Below, one piece after another: positions 1-10,386 of a stretch of 44,964 nucleotides of DNA. Numbering within the stretch: position 1 is the stretch's first letter; every line of letters begins with the position of its first letter. Position numbers and translations under genes: made by a program. Source of the DNA: Methanomassiliicoccaceae archaeon (GTDB lineage: Archaea > Thermoplasmatota > Thermoplasmata > Methanomassiliicoccales > Methanomethylophilaceae). The stretch spans positions 1-44,964 of the forward strand of contig PUJZ01000047.1 of NCBI GenBank assembly GCA_003550345.1. Direction: 5' to 3'. Under the pieces are notes generated by a model. It had not been told where the DNA came from. It made no database searches and saw nothing but the letters and a program-made list of their open reading frames with translations.

Positions 1-485
1 ACGTCCGCCGGCAGCGCCAGATGCACCGCCCCCGGCCTCTCGGCCGTTGCCAGGTCGAGCGCCCGGAGGCAGCAGGCGTCCGGCCCATCCTCCGTCAATT
101 CGTAGGAGCCCTTGCAGACCGTACGGAAAAGGTCGTTCTGGGGGATCATCTGTTTACGGGGATGGCCGCGCTCGTCAGCGGGAAGCTCGCCGGTGATCGC
201 CAGCAGGGGGGCGAAGTCCAGCGTGGCGGTTCCCGCCCCCATGACCATGTTGCTCGCCCCCGGCCCGATGGTGGCCATGCACACGCCGGGCCGGCCGTCG
301 TGCCGCGCGCCCATCAGGCCCATGAACGCCGCCGAGTTCTCATGCCTGGTCACCACGAGCTCGATGCCGTGCGAAAGCAACGAGTCCACCAGGTGCACGG
401 TCTCTCCGCCCGGGATGCCGTACACCCTTTCCACCCCTCGGGAGCGCAGCGCCCTGGCGACGGCATCGGAACAGCTTTCAGTCAT
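1..485 (-). CDS. Thiamine-pyrophosphate-dependent enzyme, N-terminal part (acetolactate synthase-like); cut by left edge
   Basis: The reverse frame is open from an ATG at 485 to the window edge (about 161 residues) and reads as the PYR domain of the acetolactate synthase/benzoylformate decarboxylase superfamily. Visible hallmarks are the N-terminal YGIPGGETVHLVDSL, the cofactor-activating glutamate in TRHENSAAFMG, the ATIGPGASN turn and LAITGELPADERG. Such enzymes use TPP to join or split 2-keto acids; the substrate cannot be told from this part. The start lies inside the 3' end of nifB with an 8-bp overlap, so the two genes are probably translationally coupled. The TPP-binding C-terminal domain lies outside the window. 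Alternatives are sulfopyruvate or phosphonopyruvate decarboxylase-like proteins. Confidence 0.8.
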   Translation of the reverse strand, partial: MTESCSDAVARALRSRGVERVYGIPGGETVHLVDSLLSHGIELVVTRHENSAAFMGLMGARHDGRPGVCMATIGPGASNMVMGAGTATLDFAPLLAITGELPADERGHPRKQMIPQNDLFRTVCKGSYELTEDGPDACCLRALDLATAERPGAVHLALPAD

Positions 486-1737
486 CGGCATCCAACTCTC
501 GAATCGCTGCCTTCAGACCCTCCTCCACCGTTCCGCGGTGGACGACGACCTTGACGCCGCGGCCCTCCATCATCGACAGCGCCAGATGCCCTATCTCAGA
601 GACAACGACGGCCGCATGCCCGCTGAGCTGGTCGGCCACCAGCTGCAGGCGGCGGCGGTGGGCCTCGCCCACCAGGGGCACGTCCATGTACTGGTTGACC
701 TCCGTGCTCCCGGCTTCCACCGCCTCTCCGCCCCTGATCTCGAACAGACGGAACAGGGCGCTGTTGCCCAGTCCGCCGTCCACGTTGACGCCGTCGCCGC
801 TGGCCACCGCCACGCTGCGGCAGGGCGGCCCGCTCACCTGCATCGCCTTCCCCGGTCCGCAGGACGAGCCGCAGGCGGCCTTCTCGAACTCGGCGGAGCG
901 GTCGTCGCCCAGCAGGCCGATGGCGTCGGCGCGGCACTGCTTGCAGTGGCGCATCATCTTCACGCCGTCGCCGGAGCAGCGGTCCTGCAGCTCCTTCCTC
1001 TCCCTGGCGGTGGGCGCCCGCTGGTCGGCGAAGGCGGTGCCCTCCACCGGTATCAGCGGCAGTATGTTGATTATGTACACGCCGAGCTCCTTCAGCCTCT
1101 CCACCGCCTCCGGTATGTGCTCGCCGTTTATGTCGGGGATGAGGACCATGTTCGCCTTGACGAGTATGTCCCTCTCCACACAGCCCTTGATGCCCTCCAG
1201 CTGCCTCTGCAATAGTACCTCCGCCGCCTCGCGGCCGCGGTAGTTCCTGCCCTTGAAGCTGACGAACTCGTAGATGTCCTTGCCCACGTCAGGATCGACA
1301 GCGTTAATGGTCACCGTCACGAAGCCGATGCCCAGCTCCTTGATGCGGTCGAGATTGTCAGGGAGCATGAGGCCGTTGGTGGACAGGCAGAGGGTGAGAT
1401 CGGGGAACTCCTCCTTCACCATCCTCATGGCGCTGAAGGTCTCCTCGTTGGCCAGCGGGTCGCCGGGCCCGGCGACCGCCACCACGCTCAGCTCCGGTAT
1501 CCTCTCCTTGACCATGCGCACCTTCTCCAAGGCCTCCTGCGGGCTCAGAAGCTCGCTGGTGACGCCTGGCCGCGACTCGTTGCTGCAGTCGTAGCGCCGG
1601 TCGCAGTAGTTGCACTGGATGTTGCAGCGCGGCGCCACCGGCAGATGCATGCGCGCGAAGCTGCGGTGGGCCTTCTCGTTGTAGCAGGGATGGGAGTCTA
1701 GGGCCTCCTGCAGCCATGGCGGTACGTCCCGGGTCAT
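478..1737 (-). CDS. nifB: NifB: radical SAM FeMo-cofactor biosynthesis protein with fused NifX-like domain
   Basis: NifB builds the NifB-co [8Fe-9S-C] cluster, the precursor of nitrogenase cofactors, from [4Fe-4S] clusters and SAM. This 419-residue protein shows the NifB N-terminal signature HPCYNEKAHRSFARMHLPV, followed by the radical SAM motif CNIQCNYC (C38, C42, C45) and CSNESRPGV. A late Cys pair sits in CKQCRADAIGLLGDD (about residues 265-279). Residues from about 305 to the end resemble the NifX/NafY cluster-carrier domain (VASGDGVNVDGGLGNSALF). Many methanogen NifB proteins lack this C-terminal domain, so this is the fused form. The start is the ATG at 1737. No nifHDK genes are in the window; they could lie to the left beyond the coupled TPP enzyme. 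Confidence 0.93.
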   Translation of the reverse strand: MTRDVPPWLQEALDSHPCYNEKAHRSFARMHLPVAPRCNIQCNYCDRRYDCSNESRPGVTSELLSPQEALEKVRMVKERIPELSVVAVAGPGDPLANEETFSAMRMVKEEFPDLTLCLSTNGLMLPDNLDRIKELGIGFVTVTINAVDPDVGKDIYEFVSFKGRNYRGREAAEVLLQRQLEGIKGCVERDILVKANMVLIPDINGEHIPEAVERLKELGVYIINILPLIPVEGTAFADQRAPTARERKELQDRCSGDGVKMMRHCKQCRADAIGLLGDDRSAEFEKAACGSSCGPGKAMQVSGPPCRSVAVASGDGVNVDGGLGNSALFRLFEIRGGEAVEAGSTEVNQYMDVPLVGEAHRRRLQLVADQLSGHAAVVVSEIGHLALSMMEGRGVKVVVHRGTVEEGLKAAIRELDADD

Positions 1738-1870
1738 GTTCAGGAGGACATCCCATTACCCTTATGTAAATCCTTCAAGCCCACCAGTCCGCCGGAGGCA
1801 TGAGCCAGCTCCGTTCCGGAGCTCAGGCGGCGGGGAATCACTTATCTGCCCTGCCGCCCCTCTCGTGGTC

Positions 1871-2269
1871 GTGCAGGACAGGTTCGACGTCGAGAAGATC
1901 ATCCAGACCATGAACAGCCACATGCCCCGGCAGAGGCTGTCCATCGAAGAGCTCCTGGAGGAGGAGTCGCCGGGATACACCACCCGGGACGGCAGCGAGG
2001 TGCCCATCTCCAAGGAGGAGCTGAGTAGGCTCCGCGCCTTCGTCGAGGACAACGAGGCCCGCCGGCTGCGGGTGCCCATATACGTGAGCACCGACACCGC
2101 GTCGCAGAGCGGGGCCTGGAGGGTGGACGGCAGGCTGGAGTCCGAGGTCGTCGCCCGCATACTGGGCCGCAAGAAGCACCTCGAGGACTCGCTGCGCTTC
2201 TACCATCCGCACCTGCGGGAGCTGAGGAAAAGGTTCCCTTCATGCTTCACCGTCCTCTACATGCCATGA
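1871..2269 (+). CDS. UPF0216 (DUF61) family protein
   Basis: A conserved archaeal family of unknown function. The core reads MNSHMPRQRLSIEELLEEE, then TRDGSEVPISKEEL and LRVPIYVSTD, which is the usual order in UPF0216. The open frame extends back to 1736, but the upstream part is low-complexity and unlike the family. I choose the GTG at 1871 (GTG at 1865 is the alternative) because a TATA-like acttatct at 1840-1847 sits about 25-30 bp upstream, implying a leaderless mRNA. The resulting protein is about 132 residues, near family size. It is divergent from nifB and precedes the rRNA promoter region. Function is not known. Confidence 0.78.
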   Translation: MQDRFDVEKIIQTMNSHMPRQRLSIEELLEEESPGYTTRDGSEVPISKEELSRLRAFVEDNEARRLRVPIYVSTDTASQSGAWRVDGRLESEVVARILGRKKHLEDSLRFYHPHLRELRKRFPSCFTVLYMP

Positions 2270-2302
2270 GATGCGGCGGGGTGGCCAGGTCACCTAAGAA
2301 AC

Positions 2303-2403
2303 TTTATATACCAATTGCCATGTAATGGGGTTGCGCGATGGAGAGCATCGCGTTGTCCGGTATGTTCCGGGCGATGGGACCGGTGTTGGGAAAGGGTTAT
2401 ATA
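2303..2403 (+). promoter_or_regulatory. Tandem TATA boxes of the 23S rRNA gene
   Basis: Two near-identical TATA elements precede the 23S gene: actttatatacca, with the box at 2303-2310, and gggttatatacca, with the box at 2397-2403. They are 94 bp apart and share the core TTATATACCA. Start sites would fall near 2335 and 2428. The same core (TTATATAC) recurs before ribosomal protein L10e at 28987. Tandem promoters are common for highly expressed stable RNA genes. Confidence 0.75.
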
Positions 2404-2562
2404 CCACCCCGATAATCGGGACATTCGCCGGTGGCCCAGTAAGATGGGCCGCGAATACTGGCTAACGATTAAAAGTCGTGCACCCGCGAAGCAGCATGTT
2501 TCCCGGGGAAGAGGTATAGAACCCCGATTCAAGGAAGAGGTCGGGTGTTTCGATGATTACCG

Positions 2563-2577
2563 TTCATACGCAACCTG
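2563..2577 (+). other. 5' arm of the pre-23S processing stem
   Basis: The 15 bases ttcatacgcaacctg pair with cgggttgcgtatgaa at 5541-5555 with a single G-U pair. The helix encloses the mature 23S and is the expected site for excision of pre-23S rRNA by the archaeal splicing endonuclease. I did not verify a full bulge-helix-bulge. Confidence 0.75.
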
Positions 2578-2579
2578 GA

Positions 2580-5538
<2,959 letters not shown>

Positions 5539-5540
5539 AA

Positions 5541-5555
5541 CGGGTTGCGTATGAA
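5541..5555 (+). other. 3' arm of the pre-23S processing stem
   Basis: Complement of 2563-2577. It lies directly after the terminal helix strand at 5525-5534. The palindromic gaagatcttc follows immediately. Confidence 0.75.
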
Positions 5556-5638
5556 GAAGATCTTCCTGAACAAACACCTTAAACACCCCACCCTGGCAAG
5601 GGTACCGTTTCTTTGGTTGCGAGCGTTGCGTCCAGAGC

Positions 5639-5659
5639 GTCAGCGCTGACTTGCTTTTT
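5639..5659 (+). terminator. Probable terminator of the 23S transcript
   Basis: A perfect 12-base palindrome, gtcagcgctgac (5639-5650), is followed by ttgcttttt with a T5 run at 5655-5659. It lies about 100 bp after the mature 23S end and just before the promoter of the next gene. The stretch between 5556 and 5638 shows no 5S rRNA or tRNA. Confidence 0.5.
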
Positions 5660-5702
5660 CACTCAGTAGCAGTTAAATAATTGTTCTCAATACCTTCAAG
5701 CG

Positions 5703-6350
5703 ATGTCGTTCAGAATCCTGGAGCAGACACTCCTGTTCGATGCGAACAGGATACTCATCGACGGCGAGCGCCCGATACTGGTGGACGCCGGCACCGGTTT
5801 CAAGATAGAGGACGCCATCGCCGAGCTCAAGGCCCTGCTGGACGGCAGGGAGCTGGAGCGCATAGTGCTCACCCACCGCCACTTCGACCATGTCGGCGGC
5901 GCCAAGAGGATCGCCGACGAGTTCTCCTCCGAGCTGCTGATGGCCCCTGCGGACGCCGAGGTGCTGCGGAGGGGGGACTCCGAGGCCACCCTGGGCACCG
6001 ACTTCGGCGGCCGCATCGAGCCCATGGAGGTGGGCGATCTCGCCGAGGGCGAGACGCTTTCCACCGGGGAGCACGACATGGAGGTCATCTACACGCCGGG
6101 CCACAGCGCCGGCAGCATCTGCCTCTACGAGGAGAGCAGCGCCACGCTGGTGTCGGGGGACACGGTCTTCGTGGGCGGCATCGGCCGCTATGACACCCCC
6201 TCCGCGTCCCGCGACGAGCTGGAGGCCTCCCTCCGCAAGCTCTCCGCCCTCAAGGTGGAGGCGCTCTACCCCGGCCATGGGCCGGAGGCCAAGAGCGGCG
6301 GCAGCAGGCACATCATCAACGGCCTGAGGATGCTGGAGGATTATCCATGA
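5703..6350 (+). CDS. Metallo-beta-lactamase-fold hydrolase (glyoxalase II-like)
   Basis: The 215-residue protein has the di-metal signature THRHFDHVGG (H58, H60, D62, H63), then a later histidine in YTPGHSAGSICLY, the bridging aspartate in LVSGDTVFVGG and the final histidine in YPGHGP. This is the full ligand set of a small MBL-fold hydrolase such as glyoxalase II or a thioester hydrolase. The substrate is not predictable. A TATA-like ttaaataat near 5674 sits about 28 bp before the ATG, so the mRNA is probably leaderless. It overlaps the next gene by 4 bp (ATGA), opening a three-gene cluster with sua5/tsaC and map. Confidence 0.88.
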   Translation: MSFRILEQTLLFDANRILIDGERPILVDAGTGFKIEDAIAELKALLDGRELERIVLTHRHFDHVGGAKRIADEFSSELLMAPADAEVLRRGDSEATLGTDFGGRIEPMEVGDLAEGETLSTGEHDMEVIYTPGHSAGSICLYEESSATLVSGDTVFVGGIGRYDTPSASRDELEASLRKLSALKVEALYPGHGPEAKSGGSRHIINGLRMLEDYP

Positions 6351-6985
6351 GGGTGATCGACTGCGGCGCTAACGTCGATGAGGCCGGCCTTTCCGAGGCG
6401 CAGCTGCGCGAGGTCGCCGAGGAGCTGCGCGAGGGGAAGCTCGTCGTATACCCGACCGAGACCGTCTACGGCATCGGGGCGAACATCTACGACGAGAACG
6501 CCGTCAAGAAGGTGTACGTGGCCAAGAGGAGGCCTTTCGACATGCCGCTATCGGTGGCGGTCTCCGACGTGGCCATGATGGAGGAGATAGCGTTCATAGA
6601 CGACAAGGCCCAGCGCCTGGTGGAGCGTTTCCTCCCCGGGCCGCTGACCATCATAATCAAGAAGCGCCCCGGTGTCCCGGACATAGTCACCGCCATGTCG
6701 CAGAAGGTGGGCATCAGGATGCCCGACCATCCGCTGGCGCTGCGACTGGTGCGGGAGTTCGGACCGATGGTGGCCACCTCGGCCAACCTGCATTCCAAGC
6801 CCGACGCCGTCACCGCCGAAGAGGCGGTCAGGGACCTCGGCGACCATGTCAGCACCTATCTGGACAACGGCCCCTGCCAGCTCGGCGAGCCATCCACCAT
6901 AGTCTGGCTGATGGACGGCGAGGTGGAGATCGTCCGCCAGGGCGCGATATCCCGCGAGGAGATCGAGGCTGTTCTAAATGAATGA
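6347..6985 (+). CDS. Threonylcarbamoyl-AMP synthase (Sua5/YrdC/TsaC family)
   Basis: This enzyme makes threonylcarbamoyl-AMP from threonine, bicarbonate and ATP, the first step toward t6A37 in ANN-decoding tRNAs. The 212-residue protein shows the YrdC core: KLVVYPTETVYGIGANIYD, the KxR-type element AKRRPFDMPLSV, FLPGPLTIIIKKR, VGIRMPDHPLAL and VATSANLHSKPDA. It is the short, single-domain version without the C-terminal Sua5 extension. The start ATG overlaps the MBL gene's stop, and its end overlaps map by 8 bp. This points to translational coupling of a small translation-related operon. Confidence 0.92.
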   Translation: MRVIDCGANVDEAGLSEAQLREVAEELREGKLVVYPTETVYGIGANIYDENAVKKVYVAKRRPFDMPLSVAVSDVAMMEEIAFIDDKAQRLVERFLPGPLTIIIKKRPGVPDIVTAMSQKVGIRMPDHPLALRLVREFGPMVATSANLHSKPDAVTAEEAVRDLGDHVSTYLDNGPCQLGEPSTIVWLMDGEVEIVRQGAISREEIEAVLNE

Positions 6986-7871
6986 GGAGGACCTGAGGAA
7001 GCTCCGCCTCGCCGGCGGCATCGCCGCCCGCGCCCTGCGCAAAGGCCAGGACATGGTCGACGAGGGCGTCAGGCTCCTGGATGTGGCCGAGGAGGTCGAG
7101 GCCTACATAATCTCCAACGGCGCCAGGCCCGCCTTCCCCGTCAACATAAGCATAAACGAGGTCGCCGCCCATTACACCCCCAAGGCGGGGGAGCGCGGCG
7201 TCTTCGACGCCGGGGACGTGGTGAAGATAGACGTGGGGGCGCACATCGACGGCCTCATCGGCGACACCGCCGCCACCGTCGAGGTGTCCAGCCGCCGCAA
7301 CCAGGACATGATAGCATCCGCCGAGAGGGCGCGGGACATCGTGATGGAGATCATCGGCGAGGGGATGCCCATCAACACCCTGGGCCAGGCGGTGGAGTCC
7401 AGCATAAAGGCCGACGGCTTCCTCCCGGTGGCGAACCTCACCGGTCATGAGGTCAAGCGGTACGACCTCCACGCCGGACTCACCATCCCCAGCGTCGACG
7501 ACGGCAACAGCGAGCGCATCGAGGACGGCATGGTCCTGGCGATCGAGCCGTTCGTCACCAACGGCGAGGGCCTCATCAAGCCGGGGAGGCAGGGCAACAT
7601 ATTCCGCCTCCGCGATGGCGGCAAGGTGCGCGACGAGTCCGCCCGCGAGCTCCACCGCCTCATCAGAGAGGAGTTCGGCACCCTGCCGTTCTGCGACCGC
7701 TGGGTCCAGGACCTGATGCCGCGGGCGAACATCCACCTCAACAAGCTGGTACGCCATGGGCTGGTGTCCGGCTACGCCACCCTGGTCGAGGTGAAGCGGG
7801 GCTGCGTGACGCAGTCCGAGCACACCGTCATTATCCGCGGCCGCAAGGGCGAGGTCAGCACCCTCCCGTGA
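6978..7871 (+). CDS. map: Type II methionine aminopeptidase
   Basis: It removes the initiator methionine from nascent proteins. The 297-residue length and insert are those of archaeal type II enzymes. Metal ligands are visible in KIDVGAHIDGLIGDTAATV (two aspartates), LTGHEVKRYDLHAG (histidine), AIEPFVTNGEG (glutamate) and TQSEHTVII (glutamate near the C terminus). The open frame starts at ATG 6978 inside the end of the tsaC-like gene. It is the last gene before tRNA-Leu. Confidence 0.95.
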   Translation: MNEEDLRKLRLAGGIAARALRKGQDMVDEGVRLLDVAEEVEAYIISNGARPAFPVNISINEVAAHYTPKAGERGVFDAGDVVKIDVGAHIDGLIGDTAATVEVSSRRNQDMIASAERARDIVMEIIGEGMPINTLGQAVESSIKADGFLPVANLTGHEVKRYDLHAGLTIPSVDDGNSERIEDGMVLAIEPFVTNGEGLIKPGRQGNIFRLRDGGKVRDESARELHRLIREEFGTLPFCDRWVQDLMPRANIHLNKLVRHGLVSGYATLVEVKRGCVTQSEHTVIIRGRKGEVSTLP

Positions 7872-7882
7872 CCGCGGACAAC

Positions 7883-7890
7883 TTTATCTA
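7883..7890 (+). promoter_or_regulatory. TATA box of tRNA-Leu
   Basis: The box tttatcta lies in aactttatctatgg, about 26-33 bp before the tRNA 5' end and directly after the map stop codon. Spacing and sequence fit an archaeal TATA element. Confidence 0.65.
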
Positions 7891-7915
7891 TGGACTTCGG
7901 CATGCTGGTTCTCAC

Positions 7916-8003
7916 GCGAGGGTTGCCGAGCCTGGTCAAAGGCGACAGACTCAAGATCTGTTCCTGTAGGGGTTCGCCGGTTCGAATCCGGCCCCTCGCA
8001 CCA
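7916..8003 (+). tRNA. tRNA-Leu (anticodon CAA)
   Basis: The acceptor stem gcgaggg (7916-7922) pairs with ccctcgc (7993-7999), followed by discriminator A and an encoded CCA. The anticodon arm acaga-ctcaaga-tctgt gives anticodon CAA, which reads UUG. The long variable arm marks a class II tRNA, consistent with leucine. The T arm ccggttcgaatccgg is canonical. No intron is present. Confidence 0.95.
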
Positions 8004-8085
8004 CCCTCCTCCTCATCTCCCTCGTTCTGAGAATTTCTGCACCATCGGTCAGCGCGGGGCCGATCGGCACGGTCGAGGGAAGCAC

Positions 8086-9015
8086 TCAAACGAACAGCAG
8101 CGCCAAGAAGACCGCCATGAGCGCGACCGAGAAGGCCACGAGTGCCGCGAAGTTCAGGGTCGCGCCCCTGTAGAGGGCATCGGCGTCATGGAGGCCCTCC
8201 CGCATGCTGCGGAAGGCCAGCGGCAGCAGCGGCAGGTAGACCAATAGTGAGAATAGCAGTATCCAGCCTCCGGAGAAGATGGCCGCGGCAAGGAGCAGGT
8301 TGGCCGTTGCCGCCAGGTGCAGCAGCGCCATGAGCCGCAGGGACCTCCGCAGCCCGATCCTCAGCACGATGCCCACCTTCCCCGCCCTGGCATCGAAAGG
8401 CAGGTCCACCATCTGCCCGTTCAACGCCACCATCAGGGTGACGATGCCGCAGAGGGGCATCACCGCCACGACGTGCTCGTGGAAGGGGAGGCCTTGGGCC
8501 GCGGCGGCCAGAAGGACCGCCATCGGGCCGAACGCCAGCCATACGAAGAACTCGCCCGCCCCCCGGTACGCCAGCTTGACGGGCCCGGCGCTGTAGTACT
8601 TGCTGAGGAAGGCGCTGAGGGCGTAGATGCCGATGAACAACGGCCACAGCGAGACATCGCTGATCCACATAAGCCCCAGCGTGCCAACGGCGGCCACGGC
8701 CAGGCCTCCGCGGGCGATCGAGAGCATGGTGCCCTCCATCTCAGGGTTCTCCAGCAGGGCCCCGGAGCCGCCGCTGAACATGCTCCTGCTGGACTCTATG
8801 CTGTCAGAACCCTGCCTGGTGTCGTAAACGTCATTGTAGACGTTCATGGATACATGCAGGCTGAACCCCACCAGCGCCGCCAGGGCCAAAGCGGCGGGCA
8901 GGAGCTCACCGGTCACGGTGACCGCTGCCACCGTGCCCACAACAAGGGGGGAAACGGTAGCCAAGAGGCCCTGGAGCCTCATGGCCTTGATGACGATGGA
9001 GATATCAGAGGCCAT
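8086..9015 (-). CDS. UbiA-family prenyltransferase, MenA-like
   Basis: A 309-residue protein with about eight or nine hydrophobic segments. The first Asp-rich motif NVYNDVYDTRQGSD is the prenyl-diphosphate/Mg site of UbiA enzymes; the second is DLPFDARAGK. The run SRSMFSGGSGALLE resembles MenA-type (1,4-dihydroxy-2-naphthoate) prenyltransferases more than archaeal digeranylgeranylglyceryl-phosphate synthase. It should attach a polyprenyl chain to an aromatic or other acceptor at the membrane. No quinone-pathway genes are in the window. The annotated ATG at 9015 directly abuts a strong hairpin at 9016-9043, so the start could be further in, for example the Met of MRLQGLLATVSP. Confidence 0.85.
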   Translation of the reverse strand: MASDISIVIKAMRLQGLLATVSPLVVGTVAAVTVTGELLPAALALAALVGFSLHVSMNVYNDVYDTRQGSDSIESSRSMFSGGSGALLENPEMEGTMLSIARGGLAVAAVGTLGLMWISDVSLWPLFIGIYALSAFLSKYYSAGPVKLAYRGAGEFFVWLAFGPMAVLLAAAAQGLPFHEHVVAVMPLCGIVTLMVALNGQMVDLPFDARAGKVGIVLRIGLRRSLRLMALLHLAATANLLLAAAIFSGGWILLFSLLVYLPLLPLAFRSMREGLHDADALYRGATLNFAALVAFSVALMAVFLALLFV

Positions 9016-9043
9016 CCGCCCTCCCCAAGCGGGGAAAGGGCGG
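9016..9043 (-). other. Hairpin abutting the UbiA start codon
   Basis: On the minus strand, ccgccct-tt-cccc-gctt-gggg-agggcgg forms an 11-bp stem with a small internal bulge and a four-base loop, ending one base before the ATG. In mRNA it would hide the start region. It may be regulatory or may mean the true start is downstream. Confidence 0.5.
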
Positions 9044-9336
9044 TTCCAGGCCCTCTTCCCTCCAGCATCTTAGGCCCACGACCGGCATCAGGAGGCCGAC
9101 CTCTGAGCGAATGGCGTGCACGGGGATCTGCTCTGGCGGCGATGACTCGGCCATCTTAGACTTCAACACGATTGTAACGCGTCGGTGTTTGTTATCATTT
9201 TCTGTGACGGCCAGGAACTGAGGCTCAGGGCCTGAAGGCATGGTCCGGCCCTCGCTCCTATCTGAGCTCGCATCGGAACTACCCGTTTCCCGCTGGCGCG
9301 TCAAGTTTAATTACGCCGCCATGCCATCATAAGGGC
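9044..9336. other. Intergenic region between the UbiA gene and the cobalamin-binding gene
   Basis: No convincing gene is seen. A 99-codon minus-strand frame (9005-9304) has no family resemblance and overlaps the hairpin. There is a minor inverted repeat agggcc/ggccct at 9227-9252. A TATA-like tttaatta at 9305-9312 precedes the cobalamin-protein ATG at 9337 by about 27 bp. Confidence 0.5.
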
Positions 9337-10386
9337 ATGGACGTCTACCGCTCGGAGGCCGCCGCCCCCTCCCATAGGGAGTGGACCGTTGCCGAGGCGA
9401 CGGAGATGGCGATGCGGATGTTGGAGGCCGAGGGCGTTGCCGGGGGCACGGAGAGGGGCCATATCGCTTACAGCCAGGAGGACATGGAAAGTCATATCCG
9501 CCATGCCGCCGAGGCGCTGCGCTCCGATTCCCCCCGCCTATTCTCCGATTACCTGCAATGGAACAAGGTGTTCTTCGAGAGCATCGGAATGGGGCACATC
9601 GTTGAGCCGACGTTCAGGGTCATCGCCGAGGTCATGACCGAGTTGGGAATGGGGGATCGCGTCGACGCGGTGATGAGGCCTGTGTTGGCCTCATTCGAAT
9701 CCGTCTCCGGTCGGGAGGAAGCCCTCGACAAGGACGCCCCCTTGCACGGAACTGCCGCGCTATACACCGAGAGGCTTCTGAAGGGGGACAAGGAGGCCGC
9801 CCTGCGAACGGTCAAGGACGCGATGGCGGACGGCGCCACGGTGGCGGACATATACAAGCACGTGTTCCAGCCATCGCTGCGGAGGGTGGGCCATCTCTGG
9901 CAGACGGGGGAGATAAGTGTGGCCAAGGAGCATTTCTTCACATCGGCGACGCAGACGGTCATGGCCAGCCTCTATCCGGAGATATTCGCCACCCCTCCCC
10001 ACAAGGACAAGGTGGTGGCGGTATGCGTTTCCGGAGAGCTGCATGAGATGGGCATCCGCATGATATCCGACCTGCTGGAGATGGACGGCTACGACACCAC
10101 CTATCTGGGGGCAAACACCCCCGCCGATGCGGTGGTGGATGCTGTCAAAGAGCTGGGGGCAAAGGTTCTGCTTGTCTCCACCACCATGACCTACCATCTC
10201 GACCGGCTCAGGACGCTCATAGGCCTGCTGAGGGCGGACGATCGCAGCAAGAAGACCAAGGTCTTCGTGGGGGGGAGGCCCTTCATCATCGACAGCGGCC
10301 TGTGGGCCTCGGTGGGCGCCGACGGGATGAGCAAGGACATGGATGAGGCGGTCATGCTGGTGAAGCAGACCCTGGGAGACGGCTGA
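9337..10386 (+). CDS. Cobalamin-binding protein with MetH-cap/CarH-like WxxxEH region; probable sensor
   Basis: The 349-residue protein has three parts. Residues 1-130 form a helical region of unknown type. Residues about 135-215 match the B12-binding helical cap, with LWQTGEISVAKEHFF carrying W188 and E198-H199, as in MetH, MtbC and CarH. Residues about 224-345 are a Rossmann-like B12 domain with GELHEMGIRMISDLLEMDGY; this is the DxHxxG motif with Glu for Asp, so the Co-ligating histidine (H236) remains. TYLGAN and FVGGRPF follow the usual pattern. The stop overlaps the kinase start by one base. No methyltransferase is adjacent, so a sensor role, for light or corrinoid state, is favoured over methyl transfer. 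A TATA-like box lies at 9305-9312. Confidence 0.82.
   Translation: MDVYRSEAAAPSHREWTVAEATEMAMRMLEAEGVAGGTERGHIAYSQEDMESHIRHAAEALRSDSPRLFSDYLQWNKVFFESIGMGHIVEPTFRVIAEVMTELGMGDRVDAVMRPVLASFESVSGREEALDKDAPLHGTAALYTERLLKGDKEAALRTVKDAMADGATVADIYKHVFQPSLRRVGHLWQTGEISVAKEHFFTSATQTVMASLYPEIFATPPHKDKVVAVCVSGELHEMGIRMISDLLEMDGYDTTYLGANTPADAVVDAVKELGAKVLLVSTTMTYHLDRLRTLIGLLRADDRSKKTKVFVGGRPFIIDSGLWASVGADGMSKDMDEAVMLVKQTLGDG

Noticed and set aside
5556-5702. Possible 5S rRNA or tRNA after the 23S
   Set aside because: No 5S core or cloverleaf is visible; the space holds a palindrome plus T-run and the next gene's TATA box.
9005-9304. 99-codon minus-strand frame before the UbiA gene
   Set aside because: No family resemblance; it spans the hairpin and the UbiA start.
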